Below, piece after piece: positions 16,160 to 25,301 of a DNA stretch of 64,000 nucleotides. A model generated the notes under the pieces. It was not told the DNA's origin, made no database searches, and was given only the letters and a program-made list of their open reading frames with translations. The position numbers and the translations under genes are program-made. Origin of the DNA: Campylobacteraceae bacterium (GTDB taxonomy: Bacteria > Campylobacterota > Campylobacteria > Campylobacterales > Sulfurovaceae); the NCBI GenBank assembly GCA_027024155.1, contig JALVTE010000080.1:36218-100217 (forward strand), read 5' to 3'. The first letter of the stretch is position 1. Each line of letters opens with the position of its first letter.

Positions 16160-17023
16160 ATGAAAAAAGATACAATAATCGAACACAGTAAAATTGCCAA
16201 TAGAGTGATGTACTATATCTACAGACATATAGATAGCAATATAAATATAGACGAGTTGCCAAAAGAGCTTGCGGTTAGCAAGTTTCATCTGCATAAAATT
16301 TTTAAAGAGCAGATGGGTGCTAATATTTATGAGACTATTAAATCTATACGCTTACAAAAGGCGGCAAACCTTTTAATAACCAATCAAAACTCTACCATAA
16401 CACAAATTGCTACTATGTGCGGATATGGTTCGCAAAGTTCGTTTATTAGGGTGTTTAAAGAGCGTTTTGGTTATACGCCAACTCAGTGGCGAAAGGGCAG
16501 ATATTTGGAGTACTCTAGCCAAATTTTAAAGCAAGAGCCAATTAGCAGTAAAAGCTTTGAAGATATGGAGCCAGAAATTGTAAAAATAGCAGATATAAAG
16601 GCTTACTACATCAGACATAAAGGCTACGGCAAATCTATTAAAACTATTTGGCAAAAGCTACAAGCTTGGTGTTATAGTAACGATTTGGAAGAGTCTAAGC
16701 AGATAGCAATTTATCACGATAACCCAATTATTACACCTTTAAATGAGTGTAGCTATATTGCAGCAGTTGGTACAGATAAAAGAGTCAAAAGCAATTCGTT
16801 GGCTGAATTTAAAATCCCGGCAGGTCTTTATGCTAAATTTAGTGTATCAGGGGAGTATGGAGATATTTTAAAGTTTATACAGTGGGTTTACCACTCATGG
16901 CTTCCTAAATCTGGCTACGAAACTACACCTATGCCATCATTTAGCACTTTTGGGAAAAACCACTTTTTAAGTGCAGATAGTCGCTTTGAAATCGAGTACT
17001 ATCTGCCTATAATATTTGCTTAG
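16160..17023 (+). CDS. AraC-family regulator with GyrI-like effector domain
   Basis: 287 aa from the ATG at 16160; upstream in-frame codons to 16064 read as non-coding and pass through the -10 box. The N-terminal part holds two helix-turn-helix units (IDELPKELAVSKFHLHKIFK and ITQIATMCGYGSQSSFIRVFK, then FGYTPTQWR). The C-terminal 150 residues match the GyrI-like small-molecule domain (EPEIVKIADIKAYYIRHKGYG ending FEIEYYLPI). Regulators of this Rob/SoxS-plus-GyrI design respond to ligands or toxic compounds. The gene stands alone between two copies of the same 120-bp repeat, so the targets are unknown. Confidence 0.87.
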   Translation: MKKDTIIEHSKIANRVMYYIYRHIDSNINIDELPKELAVSKFHLHKIFKEQMGANIYETIKSIRLQKAANLLITNQNSTITQIATMCGYGSQSSFIRVFKERFGYTPTQWRKGRYLEYSSQILKQEPISSKSFEDMEPEIVKIADIKAYYIRHKGYGKSIKTIWQKLQAWCYSNDLEESKQIAIYHDNPIITPLNECSYIAAVGTDKRVKSNSLAEFKIPAGLYAKFSVSGEYGDILKFIQWVYHSWLPKSGYETTPMPSFSTFGKNHFLSADSRFEIEYYLPIIFA

Positions 17024-17039
17024 AAGTGCCCTTAAATAT

Positions 17040-17159
17040 TGCTATCGCCGTCATTCTGAGCGGATGCGAAGAATCTTGTTTAAATGGCTGTAAAGCTAAA
17101 TGCTTATCTAGGTAGTTCAAGTTAGATTCTTCGCTCCACTCAGAATGACGGCGATTGCA
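17040..17159. repeat. 120-bp palindromic repeat (TCATTCTGA family), copy 2
   Basis: Arms 17040-17076 and 17123-17159 pair as in copy 1 (15824-15943). It begins 16 bp after the AraC stop and could also end that transcript. Confidence 0.75.
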
Positions 17160-17174
17160 TAGTTTTATAGCATA

Positions 17175-17208
17175 CCATTATATGGCTATAGATTCCTTAA
17201 CTTAATGG
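17175..17208. repeat. CTTAACTTAAT-family element, copy B
   Basis: Short stem CCATTA/TAATGG encloses a loop containing GGCTATAGATTCCTTAACT. The loop text is nearly that of the hairpin at 50984-51025. Confidence 0.5.
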
Positions 17209-17229
17209 CATTGGAGGTGCCTTAAGTAT

Positions 17230-17811
17230 TTAAAACTCTCCAGTAGCGGCTTTATCCATCATAGTATAGATTATATGTTTTACTTGATTACCATATTTTA
17301 GCATATTTTCCGGTAGTGGCTGACCGCCATGAATCATCATATCTAAATCTAGTGTGTATAGCCATAGTTGCCCTTTTTTATCTTCCATAATAACAATACG
17401 GCACGGCAGGTATGCACCATACGCCATTGAGTATTTAACCATCTCTATGGCAATCATAGGGCTACAGTATGAAAGTACTCTTACATATCTCTGCTTTTTG
17501 CCTGTTCTTGCCTCTACTTCTTTAGATAGTGGCAAGTCGCCAACTGGTTTTATACCCATTTCGGTAGCAACACTATTTAAAGACTCTACTAATTCATCGG
17601 GGCTGATACCTTTGGCTACTTTTACTTTACGAACTGTTGCTTTTGCAATATCACCAGTCTCTAGTAAAACTTTTCCCATATGGCTATAGACATCTTTAGC
17701 TTTTGGGTCTAGCTTTGTAATTGCCCCTACATTAAATGCACTGAATGCATAAATAACAGCTACTACAGCAACTGCACCGATAATCATTAGAATAGCTTTG
17801 ATTGCTTTCAT
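17230..17811 (-). CDS. DUF302 domain protein, membrane-anchored
   Basis: 193 aa. One N-terminal hydrophobic segment (residues 4-25, AILMIIGAVAVVAVIYAFSAF) is followed by a DUF302 body (SPDELVESLNSVATEMGIK; VLSYCSPMIAIEMVKYSMAYGAYLPCRIVIMEDKKGQLWLY split over two strands). DUF302 proteins are small, often periplasmic, and frequently found in sulphur-oxidising bacteria; function is not established. It stands alone. The 160 bp upstream are very AT-rich and probably hold its promoter. Confidence 0.82.
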   Translation of the reverse strand: MKAIKAILMIIGAVAVVAVIYAFSAFNVGAITKLDPKAKDVYSHMGKVLLETGDIAKATVRKVKVAKGISPDELVESLNSVATEMGIKPVGDLPLSKEVEARTGKKQRYVRVLSYCSPMIAIEMVKYSMAYGAYLPCRIVIMEDKKGQLWLYTLDLDMMIHGGQPLPENMLKYGNQVKHIIYTMMDKAATGEF

Positions 17812-17971
17812 ATTAATCCTTTAGTATGATTTATATACTAAAATTGTATCAAGTTATTAGATAATATAATTATTTATTATCTTTAAATATACATTTTTAT
17901 CTGTTATTGTTACTTTAAGTAATTAATAATAATATACTTGATTAGTAATATTTATGTTTATTAAGAAAGTC

Positions 17972-18754
17972 TTAATTTATATTTATTTTAGTAGCTTTTA
18001 ACTCTATCAATTCTCCAACCAATAAGTTATTATTTTTTATCTTTATTAACTGTCCATTTATTAAAACTATTGCCTCTTTATTAACTATCTCTATAACTTC
18101 TCCAAGTAGTTTCAGGCTCTCTTGTGGCTTTAACTCTTTTGATATTGGTACATCTTTTACAATTTTACCTGCATTAAGCTCTACTACCCTGTTGGCTAAT
18201 TTAAAAATCTCTGCTCTATCGTGCGTAACCATTATAGTTGTTAAGTCAAACTCTTTGTGTACTTTTGCAATTTCGGCTTGTAGGGTATTTCTCATTTTCC
18301 AATCTAGGGCAGATAGTGGCTCATCTAATAGTAGAATTTTTGGGTGTTTCATTAGGGCTCGGCATAGGGCTACCCGCTGTTTTTGTCCACCACTTAATTG
18401 GCTTGGGTACTGCTTTTTGATACTGTTAAGTTCTGTTAGCTCAAGCAATCTTTTGGCTAACTCTAAATCTCTATTTACAAATAGTAAGTTTTGCTCTACA
18501 CTCATATTATCAAAGAGTGCATAGTCTTGAAAAACCATACCAATTTCTCGCCTCTGTGGTGGCAGTTTTTGCCAATTTTTGCCAGAAACTTGGATAGTGC
18601 CTTTAGCCTCTTCTAATCCAGCAAGCACCCTAAGCAGTGTTGTTTTACCACTACCGCTAGCACCGCTTAGGGCAATAAAATCACCCTGCTCTATGCTAAG
18701 CTTAACATTTAACTCTATAGTGCCTAAACTTTTAGAGATATTTAGCTTTATCAC
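17972..18754 (-). CDS. modC: ABC transporter ATP-binding protein, ModC-like
   Basis: 260 aa. Complete ATPase: Walker A GASGSGKTTLL (31-41), Q-loop MVFQDYALFD, signature LSGGQKQRVALCRAL, Walker B ILLLDEPLSALDW and switch VTHDRAE. The C-terminal 60 residues form a short TOBE-like oxyanion domain (LLGEVIEIVNKEAIVLINGQ). The size and tail fit the molybdate/tungstate group, and modA/modB lie at 51-52 kb without an ATPase, so this is the natural partner; other anion or metal importers cannot be excluded. It follows ppnP by 11 bp on the same strand and is probably co-transcribed. Confidence 0.7.
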   Translation of the reverse strand: MIKLNISKSLGTIELNVKLSIEQGDFIALSGASGSGKTTLLRVLAGLEEAKGTIQVSGKNWQKLPPQRREIGMVFQDYALFDNMSVEQNLLFVNRDLELAKRLLELTELNSIKKQYPSQLSGGQKQRVALCRALMKHPKILLLDEPLSALDWKMRNTLQAEIAKVHKEFDLTTIMVTHDRAEIFKLANRVVELNAGKIVKDVPISKELKPQESLKLLGEVIEIVNKEAIVLINGQLIKIKNNNLLVGELIELKATKININ

Positions 18755-18765
18755 CCCTTTTGCTC

Positions 18766-19074
18766 CTAAAGATATGAGCAGCAGTAGTCTGTAACTTCAT
18801 GCACTTTTATCTTAAAGCTACTACTCTCTGGCACGTTAAAGCTTGCACCACTCTTTAATCTTACCCACTTGCTAGCATCTGGTAAAAGCACCTCTACATC
18901 TCCTGATGTTATCTCCATAAACTCTGCTTCGTTTGTGCCAAATTCATACTCACCTATTTGCATAAAACCCAATGTCTTTTTACTACCATCGCTAAAGTGC
19001 ACTGTTCTGCTTGTTACCGCACCATCAAAATAGCTATTTCCTGCAATCTCTACCTCTACATTTTTAAAACTCAT
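18766..19074 (-). CDS. ppnP: Pyrimidine/purine nucleoside phosphorylase PpnP (DUF1255)
   Basis: 102 aa from the ATG at 19074, which has AGGGAT about 7 bp upstream; an in-frame ATG at 19095 would add seven residues. Single small cupin: NSYFDGAVTSRTVHFSDGSKK split over the first strands, LGFMQIGEYEFGTNEAEFMEI, SGASFNVPESSSFKI, and the conserved end TDYCCSYL. PpnP cleaves several nucleosides with phosphate, releasing base and ribose 1-phosphate. It is the first gene of a two-gene unit with the ModC-like ATPase, a link with no obvious biochemical reason. Confidence 0.9.
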   Translation of the reverse strand: MSFKNVEVEIAGNSYFDGAVTSRTVHFSDGSKKTLGFMQIGEYEFGTNEAEFMEITSGDVEVLLPDASKWVRLKSGASFNVPESSSFKIKVHEVTDYCCSYL

Positions 19075-19161
19075 TATAATCCCTATTTTTAGCAAATTAT
19101 ACCTATTTTGCTTGATACTAGACTTGTCAAAATAAAAAATTTGAAGAATATGGAGTAGCTT

Positions 19162-19215
19162 TAACCCAAAATATGCATTAGAGATTTAGAATTTTTAATG
19201 CATATTTTAGGTTTA
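19162..19215. repeat. Long AT-rich hairpin
   Basis: Arms AAAATATGCATTA and TAATGCATATTTT pair across a 15-bp loop, and the pairing continues outward with interruptions through AACC/GGTT. It lies between the divergently placed ppnP start and the 3' end of the 618-aa gene. It may belong to a repeat family or extend the adjacent terminator. Confidence 0.45.
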
Positions 19216-19232
19216 ATAGTAGAATTCTGGCA

Positions 19233-19259
19233 AAGAGAGCTCGAGAATAGAGCTCTCTT
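19233..19259 (-). terminator. Terminator hairpin after the 618-aa gene
   Basis: Perfect 10-bp stem AAGAGAGCTC/GAGCTCTCTT with a 7-base loop, 5 bp after the stop of the minus-strand gene. A short T run follows on that strand. Confidence 0.65.
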
Positions 19260-19263
19260 AATC

Positions 19264-21120
19264 TTAGCTATTTAAAGCATCTACAGCTTCTAGCATTTTA
19301 ATACCCGCTTCGTTTACACTGTTTTTGCCTAAATATTTTGCCTCTTTGGCTGCTATGTATGCTTTGTTAAAGCTCTCTGGGCTTAAGCCACTTTTTTTAA
19401 TAGCCTCTTTTACATTTTTTGGAAGTATTCTAATTTTTTTCTCTTTTACATACATACTTCCAGTATCTGCAATAGCTTTTACTACACGGTATATAGTTGG
19501 ATTAATAGGTGCACCAAATCCACTTGGTACTGCACTCATTGCTTCATCCATAATTGTACCGAACTCTGTCTCCACAATGTGTTTATCGGCTAAAACTTCG
19601 ATAAATCCTTTTGCTTCTATTTTATCTAGTGCCTCTTCTATTTTTACTCTTTCATCTTCTGAGTTGGCACTGTTTAAAAGTTCATCTATTGTCATACCGC
19701 TACTTGGTAATCTTTTAAAAATCTCCATCTCATATTTATTTATAAATGGCATCTTTTTATGGCTTGCTAACTCTTCATAAAGAAGCCCTGATTTACTTGC
19801 TTCAAAATTGCCAAGTACTCTCTCTTTTCTTGCTTCTAGTACCCACTCTTTATTTGGCGAACTAAATATTTTATTTGCTAAAGTTAATGTTTTAAGACTC
19901 CATGAGTGAATAGCTCTCTCATCGTTTTGGTCTTGTAAAACTCTTTTACCATCATCTGTAACAAAATATACCTCTTTACCGTTATCATCAATACCTTCTG
20001 TTATTAAGCCAAATGCTTCAAGTGAATATAGGTAACTTCTTAAGTCAAAATTATCTTCGAACCACTTAACTTTATCTTTTACTTCACCAAATTGTTTAGC
20101 AATCTCTTGCTTTTTCTTAGGAAGTTCATCTAAACGGCGTCCATACTTCTCTATAACTTTTTTGTACTCTGCAATTTTTCTATCTACTAACTCTCTTTTT
20201 AACTCATCAAAAGTTGGAGTCTCTTCTGGATTACTTTTTGTATTTACACTCCAAATTTTATCGATTGCTTTAAGTGTTTCTACCTCTTCTTTCTCGATAG
20301 CAAAGCTCTTTAATGGCTTATCTATTTTATCACTAAATATTCTATACGCTTCTAAAGCGTACTCTCCAGCAGTAGATAGCTCATCTGTATCTATTAGGTA
20401 ACCAAGAGTCTCTAACTCTACTAGTGCATCTAAATCTAACTCTTCACCATCTGCAACTTTTGCTAAGTTTGCTAAAATAGATACATCTAGTACAGCTCCT
20501 TCGCTAGCAAATCCACCATAAGTTAAGGCGTTTCTTACCGCTTGACCAAGCTCTGTAAATGCATAGTAATCACCATTTGGTAAAGAGTATGCAATAATAC
20601 GCATAGCCTCTAGTATATCTTTGCTATTACCATCTGGGCTTAAGTAGTGTGCATCTGTAGGACCCATTGGCGATTTTCTAATATACTCTGCTAACTCCGC
20701 ATCTATAGATAGCTCTGGAGCGATAATGTTATATGCTTCATATACATCTAAAGCCTCTTGTGTAAGCTCTTGTTTATCATCTGCAAAGCCCCTTTTTCTA
20801 AGCTCCTCTTCGCTTACAGAAGTTGTTTTATTATTATTTCTCTTTGCTGCATCAATCATAGCGATTATTTTAGAGCCAATTATTTTAAAGTTTTCATCTA
20901 ATTCATCAATGTTAATACTCTCTGCAACTCTAGCAAGTGCATCTGCTACAATCGCTCCACCATAACTTAGTTCAATCTTCGCAGGAATAGGAAAACGCAC
21001 CAATCCACTTAAGTTTAGTACCTCTATATCACCACTGTTTAACTTATCAATATTAATTGTCTTATCATCACTTCTATGTAACGCTAATAGTATTTTAGCT
21101 GCCTCTTTTTTTACCAACAT
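19264..21120 (-). CDS. Large cytoplasmic protein of unknown function (possibly DUF505-like)
   Basis: 618 aa, acidic and helical, no signal peptide or membrane segment. It is built from repeated winged-helix-like blocks that pair a helical stretch with phrases such as [75 protein letters not shown] and [14 protein letters not shown]. Each looks like a recognition helix followed by a short wing. This arrangement recalls DUF505 proteins of archaea and deep-branching bacteria, but I give that name from memory only. It has its own terminator and about 140 bp of upstream sequence, so it is a single-gene unit. No function can be assigned. Confidence 0.75.
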   Translation of the reverse strand: MLVKKEAAKILLALHRSDDKTINIDKLNSGDIEVLNLSGLVRFPIPAKIELSYGGAIVADALARVAESINIDELDENFKIIGSKIIAMIDAAKRNNNKTTSVSEEELRKRGFADDKQELTQEALDVYEAYNIIAPELSIDAELAEYIRKSPMGPTDAHYLSPDGNSKDILEAMRIIAYSLPNGDYYAFTELGQAVRNALTYGGFASEGAVLDVSILANLAKVADGEELDLDALVELETLGYLIDTDELSTAGEYALEAYRIFSDKIDKPLKSFAIEKEEVETLKAIDKIWSVNTKSNPEETPTFDELKRELVDRKIAEYKKVIEKYGRRLDELPKKKQEIAKQFGEVKDKVKWFEDNFDLRSYLYSLEAFGLITEGIDDNGKEVYFVTDDGKRVLQDQNDERAIHSWSLKTLTLANKIFSSPNKEWVLEARKERVLGNFEASKSGLLYEELASHKKMPFINKYEMEIFKRLPSSGMTIDELLNSANSEDERVKIEEALDKIEAKGFIEVLADKHIVETEFGTIMDEAMSAVPSGFGAPINPTIYRVVKAIADTGSMYVKEKKIRILPKNVKEAIKKSGLSPESFNKAYIAAKEAKYLGKNSVNEAGIKMLEAVDALNS

Positions 21121-21258
21121 AATTATCCTTTTTGTTTTAATATCGGAAGTTTATAGTAATGTAAGAAAATACTTTGCTACCTATATTGCAATTATAGTTT
21201 ATATTTTTTTAATAATTAAACTGTACAATAAGTTATAAAATTTATTAAAGGATAGAAA

Positions 21259-21570
21259 ATGGTAATAGTTTTAACAAAATTCCCAATTAAAGAGGAGTTT
21301 AAAAATGAGTATAGCGAGCATTTAAAGACAGCTGTAACAAAGCACGAAATAGAGAAACAAGATGGCTTTATAGATATGAAACTGCTAGCACCTCAAACTA
21401 TTCCGCATATGGGTGAAAATAACACTTTTGCAATAGAAACAACATGGAAAGATATGCAAAGTTTTATCGCATACACACAAAGCGATGCATTTAAAAAATC
21501 GCACGAAAATATGCCACCAAGAGATTGGTTTGCAGGACGCCCAAGTGTTGAGGTTTACGAAACACTGTAA
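21259..21570 (+). CDS. Antibiotic biosynthesis monooxygenase (ABM) domain protein
   Basis: 103 aa, one ABM ferredoxin-like fold: VIVLTKFPIKEEFKNEYSEH at the start, QDGFIDMKLL in the middle, FAIETTWKDMQSFIAYTQSDAFKKSH toward the end. Members act on quinones or haem or are simply small oxygenase-like proteins; the substrate is not evident. AAAGGA lies 8 bp before the ATG. The stop overlaps the next start (TAATG), so it is coupled to a small membrane protein. Confidence 0.85.
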   Translation: MVIVLTKFPIKEEFKNEYSEHLKTAVTKHEIEKQDGFIDMKLLAPQTIPHMGENNTFAIETTWKDMQSFIAYTQSDAFKKSHENMPPRDWFAGRPSVEVYETL

Positions 21571-21800
21571 TGGGTGGATTTTCTAAATTTATACTCTACA
21601 ATGTTGTGGTCTATATTATCTATTGGATAATAGACCGCATTTTTACTTTTTTTAATCTTTACAGCTCTAATAAATTAGGGCAAGATTTACTTGTAATGCC
21701 TACTGATTCTGATTTAAAATTAATTATTATAAATATTATTTTATCTACAATAATTGGCTTTATAGTTATGAAGTGGATAGAGAGAAAATTCATACAATAA
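21570..21800 (+). CDS. Small two-helix membrane protein, unknown
   Basis: 76 aa with two predicted membrane helices (residues 7-29, FILYNVVVYIIYWIIDRIF, and 50-67, LIIINIILSTIIGFIVMKW). The start shares a base with the stop of the ABM gene. I recognise no family. The tight coupling suggests it works with, or anchors, the ABM protein. Confidence 0.7.
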   Translation: MGGFSKFILYNVVVYIIYWIIDRIFTFFNLYSSNKLGQDLLVMPTDSDLKLIIINIILSTIIGFIVMKWIERKFIQ

Positions 21801-21862
21801 TAGTTCCAATACCTTATGATAAAGTTTTACATTAAGGTATTGAAAAATAACTTTAAATTTTT

Positions 21863-22132
21863 TTATAAAACATAATCTACATCGTTATGCTCTCCAAAAG
21901 TTTTGTATAGTTTATCTCTCTCTTCTTCTGTCTCTACTGTACACTCTGCTGAGTAACTATGGAAGTTTCCCTTTTTTGAGCTATTGCTAAATTTGCAACT
22001 ATGCTCTTTTTCTCCCATTACCTCTTTTATTGCTTGCTCTACCTTCTCTTTATCTTTGCCTATTACTTTAAAGCCCCATTTTGTTGGGTAGTTTATTTCT
22101 GGTTTCTCTTGTGTATTTTTATCTAATAACAT
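21863..22132 (-). CDS. DUF493 family protein (HP0495/YbeD-like)
   Basis: 89 aa. A single ACT-like alpha-beta domain: YPTKWGFKVIGKDKEKVEQAI, then HSCKFSNSSKKGNFHSYSAE and a second helix EEERDKLYKTFGEHNDV. This matches YbeD and Helicobacter HP0495, small proteins with a regulator-like fold but no firm role. It precedes moaC-distal sequence on the same strand but is separated from moaC by about 120 bp. Confidence 0.82.
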   Translation of the reverse strand: MLLDKNTQEKPEINYPTKWGFKVIGKDKEKVEQAIKEVMGEKEHSCKFSNSSKKGNFHSYSAECTVETEEERDKLYKTFGEHNDVDYVL

Positions 22133-22234
22133 TTTTACTCCTTTTCTTTGTATTTAGAGTTAGGTGCAAGGGCAAGTGGCGTATTAATAATTGTTTTAAT
22201 TTTTGGTAAACACAAGGATTACCGCTACGCTGCC

Positions 22235-22257
22235 TACTAACAATTAACCTCTAATTA
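22235..22257. repeat. TTAG-type short repeat at the moaC 3' end
   Basis: On the coding strand AATTAGAGGTTAATTGTTAG runs through the TAG stop of moaC. It is a weaker member of the set at 4859-4893 and 35414-35451. Confidence 0.4.
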
Positions 22258-22727
22258 GCTCTTTTAAAATCTCCACTTTTACCGCCACTTTTTGATTCTA
22301 GCTGTATGGGTCCTATAATCATACCCTTATCTATAGCTTTTAACATATCGTAAATTGTTAGTAAACCTGTACTAACTGCAGTTAAAGCTTCCATCTCTAC
22401 GCCTGTTTTACCTACCAATTTTGCTGTAGCACTTAATTTAAAGCCTGGCAACTCTGGCAGTTGGGCAACATCTATTTTAACAGAAGTTAGCATTAATGGA
22501 TGACACATAGGTATCAATTCGCTAGTTTTTTTTGCACCTTGTATTGCTGCAATGACTGCTGTTTGCAAAACTGGTCCTTTTTTTGCACGATTTTGCACTA
22601 CCATATCGTATGCTTCCTGGGTTACTGTAATTGTTCCGCTTGCTGTTGCTACTCTTGTTGTATCATCTTTAATTGATACATCTACCATTTTTGGTCTATC
22701 GTTTTCATCTAAATGTGTAAGGTTCAT
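22251..22727 (-). CDS. moaC: Cyclic pyranopterin monophosphate synthase
   Basis: 158 aa, normal length. Signatures: [16 protein letters not shown] at the start, [12 protein letters not shown] (substrate loop), and [29 protein letters not shown] across the active site with its Lys and Glu. MoaC makes cyclic pyranopterin monophosphate, the first stable intermediate of molybdenum cofactor synthesis, together with MoaA. MobA (28.3 kb) and the Mod genes are elsewhere in the window; moaA is not here. Confidence 0.95.
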   Translation of the reverse strand: MNLTHLDENDRPKMVDVSIKDDTTRVATASGTITVTQEAYDMVVQNRAKKGPVLQTAVIAAIQGAKKTSELIPMCHPLMLTSVKIDVAQLPELPGFKLSATAKLVGKTGVEMEALTAVSTGLLTIYDMLKAIDKGMIIGPIQLESKSGGKSGDFKRAN

Positions 22728-23004
22728 AACTTGCCTTTATATTAGTGTATCATATGCTTTAAAGATACAAAAAGTTTTTTAAATTATTCTATGATTATAC
22801 CTTTTTTTAAGTAAAAAGCTATACAATTAGCAGTATCTATACAGTTAAGTTATATTACTCATTACTTTTAGTTATATTTATTACAATTACTACTTATGTA
22901 TAAGAGTAACAAAGTATCTAATTAGATATTATAAGTTCTCATTTCTAAGTAGTTAAAACTTAAAGTTTGGTAAAATAACATTAATACACAAAAAGGATAA
23001 AGAG

Positions 23005-24435
23005 ATGTCAAATGATACAAAAAAAGGTTATTTAAAAGGTTGGATACCTTATAGAATAAAAAGATACTGGGGGTATATTGCAGTAACAATTATTGCTCTT
23101 GTACTTCCTTGGATTAGAGTAAACGGAAACCACTTTTTCCTATTAAACTTTGACCATAAGCAACTGCATTTTATGTTTATTAGATTTGATATGCAAGAGC
23201 TATATATTATGCCATTTATGCTTATGTTGTTATTCTTAGGAATTTTCGCATTGACAGCATTTGCTGGGCGTGCTTGGTGTGGATGGGCTTGTCCGCAAAC
23301 AATATTTAGAGTTTTATATCGTGATTTATTAGAGACAAAACTTTTAGGTATTAGAAAAAATATTAAAAATAAACAAAAAGAGCCAGATTTTAGTAAACCT
23401 GAAAATAAAATCAAAGAGGGTATTGCTATATTAATTTGGGCTGTGCTTGCGCTTATTGCAGCATCTGACTTTATGTGGTACTTTGTTCCTCCAGAAGATT
23501 TCTTTAAATATTTAGCAGACCCTGCTAATCATACAGTTATGATTGGTTTTGTTCTTGGTGTTGCGGCATTCTTAATTGCTGATGTTGTATTTATTAAAGA
23601 GAACTTTTGTGTATATATCTGCCCATATAGCCGTGTACAATCTGTTCTGTTTGACGAAGATACAATTATGGCAGTTTATGACCCAATTCGTGGTGGTAAA
23701 ATTTATGAAGGTCACGGAGAAGAGAAGCATAAAGTTGTTAATAGTCAAAAAGAGGTACAAGCAGTTAATGGACCAGAAGCCGAGTGTACAGCTTGTGAAA
23801 GTTGTGTAAGGGTTTGTCCTACTCATATCGATATTAGAAAAGGTCTTCAGTTAGAGTGTATCAACTGTTTAGAGTGTGTAGATGCTTGTACTGTTGTTAT
23901 GGGTAAACTTGGTAAGCCAAGTCTTGTACAGTGGTCTAGTGAAAGAGAAACAGAGAAACACGCTGGTAAAACAAGATACTTTAGACCCAAAATTCTTGGT
24001 TATGTTGGTGTATTAACAGCAGTTTTAGTTGCTATGTTTGTAATGGGTAGCAAAAAAGAGGGTATGCTATTAAACTTAAACAAAGAGGCAAGACCTTATA
24101 AAGTATTATCAGATAGTACTGTAGAGAATAGTTACTTAGGTCTATTCCAAAATACAGATATTAAACCACATAAATACTACTTTAGTGTAGATAATAAGAA
24201 TATTAAAATAGTTACTCCAGATGAGCCATTTAGAATAGCTGCTAGAGGAAAAAGAAAGAAAGTTATTGTTTTAAAAGCAATTAAACCTTTAGCTAAAGAT
24301 GCAAAAGAAGATGTATCAATTCCTATTACAATCAATGCATATGCACTTGATGATAAAAAGAAAATTAATATATTTAGAAAAGAGGTATTCATCTACCCTA
24401 CTAAAAAACACTTAGAAGAGGCAAAAGGCAAATAA
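23005..24435 (+). CDS. ccoG: Cytochrome c oxidase accessory protein CcoG
   Basis: 476 aa. Hydrophobic segments at about residues 18-38, 67-87, 142-162, 177-197 and 332-350 with the conserved AGRAWCGWACPQTIFRVLY loop. A cytoplasmic ferredoxin-like part has two cysteine clusters (CTACESCVRVCP and CINCLECVDAC) for 4Fe-4S centres. A C-terminal Ig-like FixG domain follows. CcoG (RdxA/FixG) helps deliver copper for cbb3-type cytochrome c oxidase assembly, consistent with a microaerobic organism. AAAAGGA lies before the ATG. The 278 bp upstream hold only promoter-like AT-rich sequence. It is followed by a palindrome, so it is probably monocistronic. Confidence 0.93.
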   Translation: MSNDTKKGYLKGWIPYRIKRYWGYIAVTIIALVLPWIRVNGNHFFLLNFDHKQLHFMFIRFDMQELYIMPFMLMLLFLGIFALTAFAGRAWCGWACPQTIFRVLYRDLLETKLLGIRKNIKNKQKEPDFSKPENKIKEGIAILIWAVLALIAASDFMWYFVPPEDFFKYLADPANHTVMIGFVLGVAAFLIADVVFIKENFCVYICPYSRVQSVLFDEDTIMAVYDPIRGGKIYEGHGEEKHKVVNSQKEVQAVNGPEAECTACESCVRVCPTHIDIRKGLQLECINCLECVDACTVVMGKLGKPSLVQWSSERETEKHAGKTRYFRPKILGYVGVLTAVLVAMFVMGSKKEGMLLNLNKEARPYKVLSDSTVENSYLGLFQNTDIKPHKYYFSVDNKNIKIVTPDEPFRIAARGKRKKVIVLKAIKPLAKDAKEDVSIPITINAYALDDKKKINIFRKEVFIYPTKKHLEEAKGK

Positions 24436-24456
24436 GCTAAAAGCCATAAGCATAAA

Positions 24457-24472
24457 GCATAAAGCTTTATGC
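24457..24472 (+). terminator. Palindrome after ccoG
   Basis: GCATAAAGCTTTATGC is a perfect 16-bp palindrome within a run of degenerate AAGCATAA-type units just after the ccoG stop. No strong T tract follows, so termination is only possible. Confidence 0.35.
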
Positions 24473-24623
24473 ATCTTCTTAAAAATCATACACTATCAAC
24501 CATAAACTAACTATAAACTATCAACAATCAAAACCACACTGTAGAAAATTGTAACAATATTAAAAAAATATAGAGAAATTAGACTTTTGTTTTTAATTAA
24601 GAGTAATTTTATCCGATTTAAGT

Positions 24624-24629
24624 TATACT
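24624..24629 (+). promoter_or_regulatory. -10 box of tpx
   Basis: TATACT lies 52 bp before the tpx ATG. The leader has AAGGAATT directly before the start codon. Confidence 0.4.
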
Positions 24630-24681
24630 TCGTTTAACATCACTAAAGAGTGGTAAAAAATTACATTTTAAGGAATTAAAA

Positions 24682-25203
24682 ATGGCAACAGTAACATTTA
24701 AAAATGACACAGTGTGTAACCTAGCAGGTAACGAAGTAAACGTAGGAGATAAAGCTCCAGAGGTAACAGTAGTAAATTGTGACCCAATGCTACAAGACGA
24801 AAAAGTTGGTGGAGAGGGTAAAGTACAATTAGTAATTGCAGTACCTTCACTAGATACTGGTGTTTGCGATGCAGAGACTAGAAGATTTAACCAAGAGGCA
24901 GCAGCACTTGATGGTGTAGAGGTTATTACAGTATCTATGGACTTACCATTTGCAGCAGCAAGATGGTGTGGAGCAGCTGGAATTGATAACATCAAAGTAT
25001 GTTCAGACTTTAGAAACAAAGATTTCGGTAATGCTTATGGTGTTCTTTTAGCAGATGGACCACTTGCTGGTGTATTAGCTAGAGTTATCTTTGTTATTGA
25101 TAAAGATGGTAAAGTTTCTTATAAGCAAGTTGTACCAGAAATTACAAGCGAGCCTAATTATGAAGAGGCTATCGAAGCTGCAAAAACTGCTACTAACGCA
25201 TAA
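24682..25203 (+). CDS. tpx: Thiol peroxidase (Tpx, atypical 2-Cys peroxiredoxin)
   Basis: 173 aa, usual length. The peroxidatic cysteine is in PSLDTGVCDAETRRFN (Cys59-62 region) and the resolving cysteine in NIKVCSDFRNKDFG. It reduces hydrogen peroxide and alkyl hydroperoxides with thioredoxin. In Campylobacterota Tpx is a main peroxide defence. It has its own promoter and a following hairpin, so it is a single-gene unit; codon choice looks like that of a highly expressed gene. Confidence 0.95.
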   Translation: MATVTFKNDTVCNLAGNEVNVGDKAPEVTVVNCDPMLQDEKVGGEGKVQLVIAVPSLDTGVCDAETRRFNQEAAALDGVEVITVSMDLPFAAARWCGAAGIDNIKVCSDFRNKDFGNAYGVLLADGPLAGVLARVIFVIDKDGKVSYKQVVPEITSEPNYEEAIEAAKTATNA

Positions 25204-25204
25204 T

Positions 25205-25229
25205 TTTTAAGGGTTTTACACCCTTAAAA
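25205..25229 (+). terminator. Hairpin after tpx
   Basis: Perfect 9-bp stem TTTTAAGGG/CCCTTAAAA with a 7-base loop, starting 2 bp after the tpx stop. Confidence 0.55.
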
Positions 25230-25301
25230 CCTACATATTCCACTTCTCTTTTTTATAACTTTTCGATAAAATACAGTTAAATAACTATAAAGGTTTTTCT
25301 A

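Noticed and set aside
8508-17159. A genomic island or prophage spanning the RAYT and repeats
   Set aside because: No integrase, tRNA target, phage genes or change in gene type; gap (gap gene, mnmH) and other core genes lie between the repeats.
21570-21800. Toxin-antitoxin pair with the ABM gene
   Set aside because: The ABM fold is complete and the partner is a two-helix membrane protein; nothing points to toxin or antitoxin function.
23049-23826. Minus-strand and alternate-frame ORFs inside ccoG
   Set aside because: They are within a complete, well-supported ccoG frame; no family match.
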